DNA of 23,870 nt, from positions 1-23,870 of the forward strand of contig CAYLPU010000079.1 in assembly GCA_964385635.1 (NCBI GenBank), read 5' to 3'. The notes under the pieces are model-generated. The model worked only from the letters and a program-made list of their open reading frames with translations, was not told where the DNA came from and searched no databases. This DNA is from CAYLPU01 sp964385635. Its GTDB lineage: Bacteria; Chloroflexota; Anaerolineae; B4-G1. Position numbers and translations under genes: made by a program. Each line of letters opens with the position of its first letter. The first letter of the stretch is position 1. Shown one piece after another: positions 14,575 through 21,172 of this stretch.

Positions 14575-16875
14575 ATGAAACACGAGTACACACAACGACG
14601 GACGATTGCAGTAGCCCTGACCCTGTCGCTGGGCCTGGCATTCGCGATGAGCCTGGTGGTAGGCTTGGCCCTGGCCCAGGGACGCGGGCCGGGGGAGGAG
14701 CGATGGTCAACGTCCCCAGGAGTTGACGCACCGCCAGAACTTGAGGTCGAGGTTCGCTGGCTGATCCTCGACACTGCCAGGCCGGTTGACGAGGTCTTGC
14801 CACCGCTGCTGGAGGGTCTGGCTGCGCTCCAGGGCGGGGGAGGGATTCTCAGTTTCGATGAAACCCCACGGTCCAGTACACTGGCCGCCGTGCCAGGGCT
14901 GCGAGTCGTGGCCCGGCCCAGAGCCTGGGGTAGACTGCGCCATCTGCCTGGCGTGCTGGACGTGCGCGACACCCTGCCACCACCTCCACCCACCACCGGT
15001 GGCGTGGGTGTCCTGTTCCTCTCCACCGCAACCATCACCGGACGGGTGATGCAGGCGGACGGCGTCACGCCGCTGGCAGGGGCGGATGTACTCGTCTATG
15101 ATGCCGTGTCCTATGCGAGTATTGGTGGAGCGTCGGGTCTTGCCGACGCCAGTGGTTACTATACAGCCACCGTCACCGCCCCCTTTGACCAGGCCAAGGT
15201 GTGGTTTAATGCACCTTCATACGCCCCAGAATGGTACGACGACGAGTACTACTTCTCCGCCGCCGACGCCATTGATCTTTCCGGAGGGGGGATGGTGCCC
15301 AACGTCAACGCTTCTCTGGACAAGGCCGGCGTGATCAGCGGTACGGTGAAGTTTGATGGGGGCGGCCCGCCGGTTGCCGGCGTATGGGTAGATGTCTACT
15401 CCGCTGATGGAAGCTATGGTGGCGGGAAGGGCACTGACGCCAACGGTCAGTATGCCGTCAGTCTGCGGGCGGGCACGTACAAGGTATGGTTTGACTGGAA
15501 TCGTGATGTTGCGCCGGAGTGGTACCAGGACCGGGATTCGCAAGCCGAGGCTGACAGCGTAACCGTCACCGCCGGGCAGACGACGACCGTGAATGCCAAC
15601 GTGGCCGCTGCCGGGGTGATCACCGGCGTGGTGACCGATGAGAGCACCGGCTTGCCGGTGCCGATAACGGTGTTGGTGCTCGTTTACGACCAGTCAGGTG
15701 GCCTGGTAACAAACAGTACCGGCGCCACCGACCTCTCTGGCAACTACCGCGTCGGCGGGTTGGGTACGGGCGATTACAAGGTCTGGTTTTGGGACCCCTC
15801 CGACTTTTACGACGATGAGTATTACGACGACAAATCGGACTGGAACCAGGCCAATCCTGTGGCCGTCACCGCTGGGATCACGACGCCCAACGTCAACGCG
15901 ACCCTGACGCCGTTTGTCAGCCTGGGCACCATCACCGGAACGATTATGGAACGTTCTTGGCCTATGGATCTGTCGCCGTTGGACTCCGGCGACAATGTGT
16001 GCATATACTTCTATGACGCGGAGTCAGGTGCGCTGGTGTATGACTACCGTTTCTGGGGAGATGGCTCCACGACTGCCCATGTCACGCATGTGCCATCGGG
16101 CACGTACAAGATCCTGTTTGTCGAAAGCGCAGACGCCCCTCAATACGCCCCCGAATGGTACGACAATCGAACCTCGTATGCCAGTGCCGATGTCATAGCC
16201 GTCAACGCCGGAATGACGACTACGGACGTCAATGTCGTCTTGCCCCTGCCCTGGCTAGGCTCGAGGGGGTGCATCAGCGGCGTGGTGACTGCCGACGGGA
16301 CGAACCTCTCAGGTGTGGAAGTATGGGTCTATGCCGTCTACGTGGAAGACTACCACCGTGACTATACCGACCCCAATGGTGAGTACGAGATCTGCGGGCT
16401 ATTGGGTGACTACGAGGTCAGATTCGTAGAGAACCCATACGTGCCAGAGTGGTTCGATGGCGTACTCGCGCGGACCGACGCCACCTCAGTCACTGTCACC
16501 GTCGATACAACGGTACCCGACGTCAACGCCGCTCTGAACCTGGGCGGGTGCGTCTCGGGTCAGGTCACCGACATAAGCGGCTTGTTGTTGGGGTCGTGGG
16601 CAGGATGGCTGCGGGTCTATGACTCAGCAGGCAACCGGGCAGAGTTCTATTATGACCAGGATACGCTGGGGACGGGGGCATGGCCAGAAGATGACGGCTC
16701 GTTCGTCTTCTGCGGGTTACCGTCGGGCGACTACGTTGTCGGGTGTTGGAGTTATGATCGTGCGCTAAGTGGTAGTGCACCGGCGACCATCATTGCCGGC
16801 GACGAGACATCCGGCGTGACGTGTGTGGTAGCCCGGCAGCACCTCTACCTGCCCATCGTGCTGAGGGATTGCTAG
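14575..16875 (+). CDS. Secreted multi-domain protein with repeated carboxypeptidase-regulatory-like domains
   Basis: A 766-residue exported protein. Residues 1-35 form a signal peptide (basic start, long hydrophobic stretch, ending near LALAQG). Residues about 52-140 form a separate leading region. Then come about six tandem beta-sandwich-like domains of 85-105 residues (near 150-248, 252-344, 347-444, 451-556, 565-654, 657-752). They share an ITGxV opening strand, a DxxGxY turn, a GTYKVWF strand, a Y(A/V)PEWYD motif, ADxxxV and AGxTTxxVNA. This is the carboxypeptidase regulatory/CnaB-like pattern seen in adhesins and exported scaffolds. The protein ends HLYLPIVLRDC, a hydrophobic tail like those I associate with Chloroflexota exported proteins. 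No catalytic motif is visible. The start follows AAGGAGG; it is likely co-transcribed with the dehydrogenase. Confidence 0.85.
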   Translation: MKHEYTQRRTIAVALTLSLGLAFAMSLVVGLALAQGRGPGEERWSTSPGVDAPPELEVEVRWLILDTARPVDEVLPPLLEGLAALQGGGGILSFDETPRSSTLAAVPGLRVVARPRAWGRLRHLPGVLDVRDTLPPPPPTTGGVGVLFLSTATITGRVMQADGVTPLAGADVLVYDAVSYASIGGASGLADASGYYTATVTAPFDQAKVWFNAPSYAPEWYDDEYYFSAADAIDLSGGGMVPNVNASLDKAGVISGTVKFDGGGPPVAGVWVDVYSADGSYGGGKGTDANGQYAVSLRAGTYKVWFDWNRDVAPEWYQDRDSQAEADSVTVTAGQTTTVNANVAAAGVITGVVTDESTGLPVPITVLVLVYDQSGGLVTNSTGATDLSGNYRVGGLGTGDYKVWFWDPSDFYDDEYYDDKSDWNQANPVAVTAGITTPNVNATLTPFVSLGTITGTIMERSWPMDLSPLDSGDNVCIYFYDAESGALVYDYRFWGDGSTTAHVTHVPSGTYKILFVESADAPQYAPEWYDNRTSYASADVIAVNAGMTTTDVNVVLPLPWLGSRGCISGVVTADGTNLSGVEVWVYAVYVEDYHRDYTDPNGEYEICGLLGDYEVRFVENPYVPEWFDGVLARTDATSVTVTVDTTVPDVNAALNLGGCVSGQVTDISGLLLGSWAGWLRVYDSAGNRAEFYYDQDTLGTGAWPEDDGSFVFCGLPSGDYVVGCWSYDRALSGSAPATIIAGDETSGVTCVVARQHLYLPIVLRDC

Positions 16876-16911
16876 CAGTCCGCCGCCGGTTGACGGGGCA
16901 TGGTGTCTGCT

Positions 16912-16932
16912 TTGGAGATTGGAGATTGCAGG
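16912..16932 (+). repeat. Short heptamer repeat TTGGAGA x2 plus TTGCAGG
   Basis: Three consecutive 7-nt units sit in the 59-bp gap between the convergent secreted-protein and mobA genes. No terminator hairpin is evident in this gap. Confidence 0.55.
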
Positions 16933-16934
16933 TT

Positions 16935-17612
16935 TTACCACTGCGTCCCATTGCTGTCCAGCCTCCTTGTTGCATTGTTCGCCGACCACTCCATCTGCAC
17001 GGTCTCCCACTCTCCGGGCGTGTTAACGTTGCGAAAGGAACGCAGGTCGGGGTCAAGCGGGGTCGCATCCTCCGGGGCTACGTAGCGGACCCGGATATAG
17101 GGAAAGAAGGAGATGATGCGCCGCCGCCCGGCGCGGATGGCTGCCTCCATCGCTGAGAGACAGGTGCGCCGGTAGGCCGCATGGAGAGGCTCCACGTGCT
17201 TCTCATCCCCGTGGCGCAGCACAGCCACGTCGAACCCCTCCGCCCAGACCGCGAAGGCCCGCAGGAGGTCGGGGTTCAGGAAGGGCATGTCGCAGCCTAC
17301 GGCCAGGGCCAACTCGTGAGCCGCGGCCTCCAACCCGGCGTGCAGTCCCCCCAGCACTCCCACCCCACGGAAGCGGTCCTCCACCACCGGAACCCCCAGG
17401 CTGGCGTAAGGCCGCACATCGCCTGCCACGACCAGCACCTCGGCGCACACCTGGGCCATCCGCTCGATGACGACCTTGATCAGCGGCCGGCCGCCCAGTT
17501 CCAGGAAGGCCTTGTCGCGCCCTATCCTCCGGCTGGCCCCTCCCGCCAGCACGATCCCGGTCAGGTCACCTCCGGTGATGCCTCTGTGCATCCGTGACAT
17601 CGAACCTACCAC
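16935..17612 (-). CDS. mobA: Molybdenum cofactor guanylyltransferase
   Basis: Transfers GMP from GTP to molybdopterin to make the bis-MGD cofactor of DMSO-reductase-family molybdoenzymes, in the cytoplasm. The product has the nucleotidyltransferase signature GIVLAGGASRRIGRDKAFLELGG close to the N-terminus, a GLHAGLEA segment, the metal-binding VGCDMPFLNP motif mid-protein, and a C-terminal FRNVNTPGEWE typical of MobA. Length is about 225 residues from the GTG at 17612. ATG codons at 17600 and 17591 give slightly shorter versions, and no Shine-Dalgarno is strong enough to choose. The last dozen residues (after EWSANN) are poorly conserved. It is monocistronic, divergent from the toxin-antitoxin pair. 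No molybdoenzyme lies in the window. Confidence 0.92.
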   Translation of the reverse strand: MVGSMSRMHRGITGGDLTGIVLAGGASRRIGRDKAFLELGGRPLIKVVIERMAQVCAEVLVVAGDVRPYASLGVPVVEDRFRGVGVLGGLHAGLEAAAHELALAVGCDMPFLNPDLLRAFAVWAEGFDVAVLRHGDEKHVEPLHAAYRRTCLSAMEAAIRAGRRRIISFFPYIRVRYVAPEDATPLDPDLRSFRNVNTPGEWETVQMEWSANNATRRLDSNGTQW

Positions 17613-17656
17613 ACTCGTTTGTTGGTTTGGTCTAAGGCCGTGAGAGACTGTTCCAG

Positions 17657-17685
17657 TTGAACATCCTCTCGCTTGATGGTATAAT
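17657..17685 (+). promoter_or_regulatory. Promoter of the toxin-antitoxin pair
   Basis: TTGAAC (17657-17662), a 17-bp spacer and a perfect TATAAT (17680-17685). A GGGTATACAT sequence containing a GTATAC palindrome lies at the expected start site and could be part of an autoregulatory operator. AGGAG precedes the ATG at 17728. Confidence 0.75.
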
Positions 17686-17727
17686 TATCTTGGGTATACA
17701 TCAATCAGGCAAACAGGAGCAGCGACA

Positions 17728-17979
17728 ATGAGTACTAACCAGCCTGTGGCAGTCGAACGACAGATTTATCAGGCCCTCAATGAACTACCCCCAAGCGGGT
17801 TTGACGAACTGATCCAATTCCTCGACTATCTCAAACACAAATACAAGCACAAGGCCGAGCAAGGGCGAGAAGTGGTGAAACTTAAGGGTCTCTGGGCTGA
17901 TATTCCCTTTGACGTCACCGACCAGGACATTCGTCATCTGCGCCAACGAGTCAGCGCCCAACTTCTACGCAAGGTGTGA
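17728..17979 (+). CDS. Antitoxin, DUF2281/VapB-like
   Basis: An 83-residue acidic-basic protein. Its N-terminal half (ERQIYQALNELPPSGFDELIQFLDYLKHKYKHK) is the helical pattern of DUF2281-type antitoxins, which is often found before PIN toxins. The C-terminal half (KLKGLWADIPFDVTDQDIRHLRQ) is the likely toxin-binding segment; a 'GLW ... ITDEDI' pattern is common in this group. It sits behind a consensus promoter with an AGGAG site, and its stop codon overlaps the first possible start of the PIN gene, so the two are translated together. Family knowledge: such antitoxins bind and inhibit the PIN RNase and repress their own promoter. I see no clear AbrB or RHH DNA-binding fold. Confidence 0.75.
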   Translation: MSTNQPVAVERQIYQALNELPPSGFDELIQFLDYLKHKYKHKAEQGREVVKLKGLWADIPFDVTDQDIRHLRQRVSAQLLRKV

Positions 17980-17984
17980 ACGCG

Positions 17985-18374
17985 ATGGAATTCCTGGCAG
18001 ACACTGTTGCTATCGTTCGTCATCTGCGGCAACATCCCGCCTTGGGCCGCCAGACGGCGCGTATCCTCGATGAAGCCGATGCTGGCCAGCATCACATTTA
18101 CCTATCCGCTATCTCCTTGATGGAAGTGCTCTACCTGGCCGAGGCCAGGAGAATTGACTTGCCATTGAATGAACTGATCGATCACATTCAAGGCAGCACG
18201 AACTATACGATTGTACCGGTAGACACCGATATTGTCCAGGTTGCTGTGGGTGTAGACGATGTCCCCGAACTCCATGACCGCATCATCGTAGCCACCGCCA
18301 GGTATCTGGGCGTTCCGATTCTGAGTAGTGATAAGGTCATTGCAGCCTCAAAACACGTGAAGACAATTTTGTAG
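17985..18374 (+). CDS. PIN-domain toxin (VapC-like ribonuclease)
   Basis: Predicted Mg2+-dependent endoribonuclease toxin of a type II system. The product is about 129 residues from the ATG at 17985, which has AAGG ten bases upstream; a GTG at 17976 overlapping the antitoxin stop is an alternative giving 132 residues. PIN acidic residues are in place: FLADTVAIV (first Asp), ISLMEVLYL (Glu), the central VDTDIV, and PELHDRIIVATARYLGVPILSSD (later Asp residues). That complete set suggests an active nuclease. Target RNA is unknown. Confidence 0.85.
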   Translation: MEFLADTVAIVRHLRQHPALGRQTARILDEADAGQHHIYLSAISLMEVLYLAEARRIDLPLNELIDHIQGSTNYTIVPVDTDIVQVAVGVDDVPELHDRIIVATARYLGVPILSSDKVIAASKHVKTIL

Positions 18375-18632
18375 GTTTTCATGGAACGTGTTGCCTGTTG
18401 CCCGCCCGCTATACGAAAAACAGCAGTGCCGCAGAAGTCGCCCTGACGGTTGACCGTCATTCTGAGCGTAGCGAAGAATCTCCTTATTACGGTGGTGGAG
18501 ACCCTTCGCTTCGCTCAGGGTGACAGGGCGGGTTTTGCGCTATTGCGAGAAACCTCATTTCTCACCACCCGCGACCACGCTTCGCGCGGATTAGGCAAAA
18601 TGACAGATGACAAACGACAGACGACAGATGAC
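18375..18632. other. Intergenic region rich in repeats
   Basis: No gene is supported in these ~258 bases between convergent genes. The region holds TGTTGCC twice in tandem (18389-18402), a GACGGT-TG-ACCGTC stem (18445-18458), the inverted repeat listed at 18456-18524, and the heptamer tract listed at 18601-18635. None is a classical T-tailed terminator. Confidence 0.6.
18456..18524. repeat. Imperfect 21-bp inverted repeat, dispersed-repeat type
   Basis: GTCATTCTGAGCGTAGCGAAG (18456-18476) pairs with CTTCGCTTCGCTCAGGGTGAC (18504-18524); 18 of 21 positions are complementary and two of the rest can form G-U pairs. I recognise the CATTCTGAGCG...AGCGAAGAATCTC wording as a widely distributed intergenic repeat in environmental bacteria, but copy number here cannot be tested. 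Confidence 0.6.
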
Positions 18633-18635
18633 TCA
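18601..18635 (+). repeat. Degenerate heptamer tandem repeat (YGACARA)
   Basis: Five units in register: TGACAGA, TGACAAA, CGACAGA, CGACAGA, TGACTCA. The last unit contains, on the opposite strand, the stop codon of the SUMF1-like coding segment (18633-18635). Confidence 0.65.
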
Positions 18636-19160
18636 CTCATGAGAGACCCTGGCGCAACGAAACCCCACATAGTCGTACCAATTGACGGGATGGGACCCGT
18701 AGCGGTAGGCGCAGCGGGCGCGGTGCCGACCGTCGTACCACGAACCGCCCCGCATCCTCTTGTACTCCCCAGAAGAAGGCCCTGTGGGATTCGCCTGTGC
18801 CCCGGAGGGGTAGTCTCCATACCAATCGGCCACCCATTCCCAGGCGTTGCCGGCCATATCCAATGCCCCGCACCAACTGGCACCCGCCGGGTAACTGCCC
18901 ACTTCCGTCGTATCACCTGGTCCTGCTCCCACGGAGTTGAGACGATTCTCATCCCATTCATCTCCCCACGGGAAGACCCTCGCCTCCGGCCCCCGCGCCG
19001 CGTACGCCCACTCCGCCTCCGTCGGCAGCCGCCCCCCTGCCCACTCACAGTAGGCCACTGCCCCGTACCAGGACACCTCGATCACCGGATGGTCGGCATA
19101 GCCGCTCTTGGGCTGATACTCATCGTCCACCCGCTCGATCAGGCAGTCATCGTCCTCCAA
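18633..19160 (-). pseudogene. C-terminal part of the kinase's FGE/SUMF1-like domain, downstream of an in-frame TGA
   Basis: This segment continues the kinase reading frame directly after the TGA at 19169-19167, without a frameshift. It encodes the remainder of an FGE-sulfatase (SUMF1-like) domain: EVSWYGAVAYCEWAGGRLPTEAEWAYAARG, FPWGDEWD, ALDMAGNAWEWVADWYG, RMRGGSWYDGRHRARCAYRYG and a final YVGFRCAR. It has no start codon with a ribosome-binding site of its own (first possible start is a TTG), so it is not an independent gene. The two catalytic cysteines of true formylglycine-generating enzymes, expected just after GGSW, are missing, so this domain probably binds ligand or serves a structural or other role. 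It may be expressed by readthrough, or be dead or a sequencing artefact. Confidence 0.75.
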
Positions 19161-19166
19161 GTCCAG

Positions 19167-20582
19167 TCAGGTCACTCCCCCTTCTACCTGATTGCCCCGC
19201 TCGTTCAGGAAGGCCGCGAACTGTCCGTTGGTCACCTCGGCCTGGTCTATCCAGAAGCCGTCCAACGTTACGGTGTGCACCGGCTGCTCATTTTCGAACC
19301 ACGCCTGCTCGCAGTCGCCATCGTCCTCGTTGCACAGTTGCAGCGCGTAGTCCACGCTGTCGTCGTCGCTGCCCATCTCGAATTCCCCCGCCGGCACGTA
19401 GACCATCACCATCCCGTCGGCGGGGCGGGTCGAGGTGTCGCCCAGGCTGGGGCCGGCGGGCGTAGCGGAAGGCTGCGGCGTTGCGGTTGGGGCCTGGGGC
19501 GGCTCTGTGGGCCGCGCCTCTATTGAAGGCTCGGTAGGTTCCGGGACCTCCGGCGTCGGCATCGCCTCGCCTCCCCCCAGCAGTAGCACGCCCACCACCA
19601 GCGCCACCAGGGCCAGTCCACCCAGCGCCCAGGCCCACCCCGGTACGGCCCTCACCCCCCGGCCCCCTCTCCCGATTCCGGGAGAGGGGGAGGGGACTGC
19701 GGCCGGCATCACTTTCGTCGGCTTCCGCTTCGGTGGGGCCGGAGGAGCCGGGGCGACCGCTCCGCCGCCCAACGCCGCCGCCATCTCCTGCGCGCTCTGC
19801 CAGCGCTGCGAACGGGCCAATTCCAGCGCCCGCAGCACCGCCGCCTCCGTCTCCCGGCTCACGCGGAGATTCAGATCCCGCAGCGGCACGAATAACTCCG
19901 GGTCTGCCATGCGGTCGGTGGCCGTCGGCGGGGCCTGGCCCGCCAGCGCGTGGTACAGCGTCGCCCCCAGGCTGTAGAGGTCGCTGCGGGGGCCGGTGTG
20001 GCCCGGCCGGACGCCGTATTGCTCTGGCGGGGCGTACTCCGGCGTCCCCATCCCCCGCATAGCCGTCCGCGTGCGTGGGTCGTTCGGGTCCCATAACTTC
20101 ACCAGCCCGAAGTCAACCAGCACCGCCTTCCCCTCCGGGGTGATGACGACGTTCTGCGGCTTCACATCCCGGTGAAGCACCCCCTGGGCGTGGCAATACG
20201 CCAGTGCGTCCAGCAACTGGCCGGCCCAGGCCAGCACCTGTTGTTCCGGCAGCGCACCCTCCCGCCCGATGCGGTCGGCCAGGTTCTCCCCCTCCACGAA
20301 GTCCATCACCAGATAGGTGCTGCCTCCCTGCTCAAAGAAGTCGGTGACGCGGACCAGGGAGGAGTGGTTCAGGCGCGCCAGGACAGCAGCCTCCTGCTGG
20401 AACTGGCGACGGAGTTGGGCCAGTGTGCGGGGATCCAGGCCGGACTGGGGGGTCATCTCCTTGAGGGCCACGGGGATGTCAAAGTGGAGATGCCAGGCCC
20501 GGTAGACCGCGCCCATGCCTCCCTGGCCCAGGAGGGAGACGATGCGGTAGCGGTTTTGAAGGACGCTGCCAGCGGTCAACAC
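19167..20582 (-). CDS. Transmembrane Hanks-type Ser/Thr protein kinase with truncated SUMF1-like sensor domain
   Basis: A 471-residue product up to the TGA. Kinase domain is residues about 12-270: glycine loop LGQGGMGAVY (18-27), VALKEM (Lys41), HRDVKPQN (137-144), VDFGLVK (156-162), GTPEYAPPEQ (179-188), and DLYSLG. A proline/basic linker (about 277-312) contains a hairpin-repeat insertion. One transmembrane helix spans about 315-336, then an extracellular Pro/Thr-rich stalk (341-380) and the start of an FGE/SUMF1-like domain from MVYVPAGEFEMGS (about 393). The gene starts at GTG with GGAGG eight bases upstream. The kinase part is intact, so even the truncated product should phosphorylate; the extracellular domain is cut after GNQVEGGVT. 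Kinase-SUMF1 fusions are common in Chloroflexota-like genomes (established pattern, not tested here). Confidence 0.88.
   Translation of the reverse strand: MLTAGSVLQNRYRIVSLLGQGGMGAVYRAWHLHFDIPVALKEMTPQSGLDPRTLAQLRRQFQQEAAVLARLNHSSLVRVTDFFEQGGSTYLVMDFVEGENLADRIGREGALPEQQVLAWAGQLLDALAYCHAQGVLHRDVKPQNVVITPEGKAVLVDFGLVKLWDPNDPRTRTAMRGMGTPEYAPPEQYGVRPGHTGPRSDLYSLGATLYHALAGQAPPTATDRMADPELFVPLRDLNLRVSRETEAAVLRALELARSQRWQSAQEMAAALGGGAVAPAPPAPPKRKPTKVMPAAVPSPSPGIGRGGRGVRAVPGWAWALGGLALVALVVGVLLLGGGEAMPTPEVPEPTEPSIEARPTEPPQAPTATPQPSATPAGPSLGDTSTRPADGMVMVYVPAGEFEMGSDDDSVDYALQLCNEDDGDCEQAWFENEQPVHTVTLDGFWIDQAEVTNGQFAAFLNERGNQVEGGVT
19663..19690. repeat. Palindromic repeat inserted in-frame in the kinase gene
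   Basis: A perfect 12-bp stem, CCCCCTCTCCCG / CGGGAGAGGGGG, with an ATTC loop lies inside the coding sequence. It encodes the juxtamembrane peptide SPSPGIGRGGRGVR. The flanking CCCTCACCCCCCGGCC is typical of a known type of intergenic palindromic repeat. Confidence 0.65.
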
Positions 20583-20606
20583 TCAGATTTCCTCCTTCAG
20601 TAGATC

Positions 20607-20640
20607 AGAAACCGGGTTTTTTCTGAAAAACCCGGTTTCT
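20607..20640. repeat. Perfect 15-bp hairpin repeat in the kinase leader
   Basis: AGAAACCGGGTTTTT (20607-20621) and AAAAACCCGGTTTCT (20626-20640) with a TCTG loop. It lies 24 bases upstream of the kinase GTG on one side and 12 bases before the RelE/ParE remnant on the other. The AAACCGGGTTT wording is shared by dispersed repeats that I know from cyanobacteria and Chloroflexota. Confidence 0.75.
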
Positions 20641-20652
20641 TTCCCCGAATTC

Positions 20653-20793
20653 ATGATCAAATTCGTGTCATTTGTCCAAAGGTGCCGTATTATCTATCGC
20701 TACGAGACAGAGACCGGCGTGGTCTGGGTTGTCGCAGCCGGCATCCATAGAGCGGGCAACAGAGATGATATCTACACGAGGGCCAGCAGGTAG
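20653..20793 (+). pseudogene. Remnant of a RelE/ParE-type toxin gene (C-terminal part)
   Basis: A 46-codon frame from ATG 20653 to TAG 20791-20793. Its product reads CRIIYRYETETGVVWVVAAGI and ends GNRDDIYTRASR. This is the C-terminal core of RelE/ParE toxins: an R(I/V)IYR strand, an acidic turn, a VVWVxAxGI strand, and a final R-D-x-Y segment. Intact family members run about 85-100 residues, so the N-terminal half is missing; the hairpin repeat at 20607-20640 begins just upstream of the break. No antitoxin gene is adjacent and no ribosome-binding site is visible. It is probably a decayed toxin gene. A chance open frame is possible, but the strand pattern is convincing. Confidence 0.6.
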
Positions 20794-20810
20794 TGATAGT
20801 TTGAGCAGCC

Positions 20811-21155
20811 TCAGTCCACTCCGGGCACACCCAGTTCGGCCAACCTGGCGACGATGGTGAAGGTGGCGTGGTCGGTGGTCATGATACAGACGTCCTTCTC
20901 ATTGGCTTTCTCCACGGTGCTGGCATCGAGTTCCTGGCCCTCAGTGACGATGATACCGGCCAGGTCGAGAAGCGAGGCCATGGCGACGATATTAGGGTGA
21001 GCCTGCAATGTGACCCATAGATTGTCCTTCTGAGCCTTGGCCAATACGCAACTCAGAAGGTCCGAAGCGTACCCCCCGGTTACCTCAACATCTAACCGCT
21101 GTGCAGTGGTCCGAACCGTGAGGCCGGTAGTGTTGACAACTTCTCTGAGTTTCAT
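20811..21155 (-). CDS. DRTGG-domain protein (short)
   Basis: A 114-residue protein made almost entirely of one DRTGG domain. Its signature region is VEVTGGYASDLLSCVLAKA near 24-42, followed by a conserved GIIVTEGQELDASTVEKANEKDV helix-strand pattern. Family knowledge: DRTGG domains occur with HPr kinase, CBS domains and phosphotransacetylases, and as stand-alone partners of hydrogenase operons; their ligand is uncertain. GGAGGG precedes the ATG. It is the last gene of a three-gene set with the CBS-HATPase protein (17 nt gap) and the second DRTGG protein, both read from the promoter at 22548-22576. The two DRTGG proteins share MKLRE(V/I) starts and are paralogues. Confidence 0.83.
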   Translation of the reverse strand: MKLREVVNTTGLTVRTTAQRLDVEVTGGYASDLLSCVLAKAQKDNLWVTLQAHPNIVAMASLLDLAGIIVTEGQELDASTVEKANEKDVCIMTTDHATFTIVARLAELGVPGVD

Positions 21156-21172
21156 CTCTCCCTCCTTCTGTG

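Noticed and set aside
18450..19526. Long plus-strand open frame across the SUMF1-like region
   Set aside because: It has low-complexity Pro/Arg/His-rich composition, begins inside an intergenic repeat and lies opposite clear kinase/SUMF1 motifs.
18633..20582. TGA as a tryptophan codon (alternative genetic code) or selenocysteine
   Set aside because: TGA ends several other genes here at normal family lengths (for example the YifB fragment and the antitoxin), so the code is standard. A Sec at a Trp-like surface position with no evident Sec machinery is unlikely.
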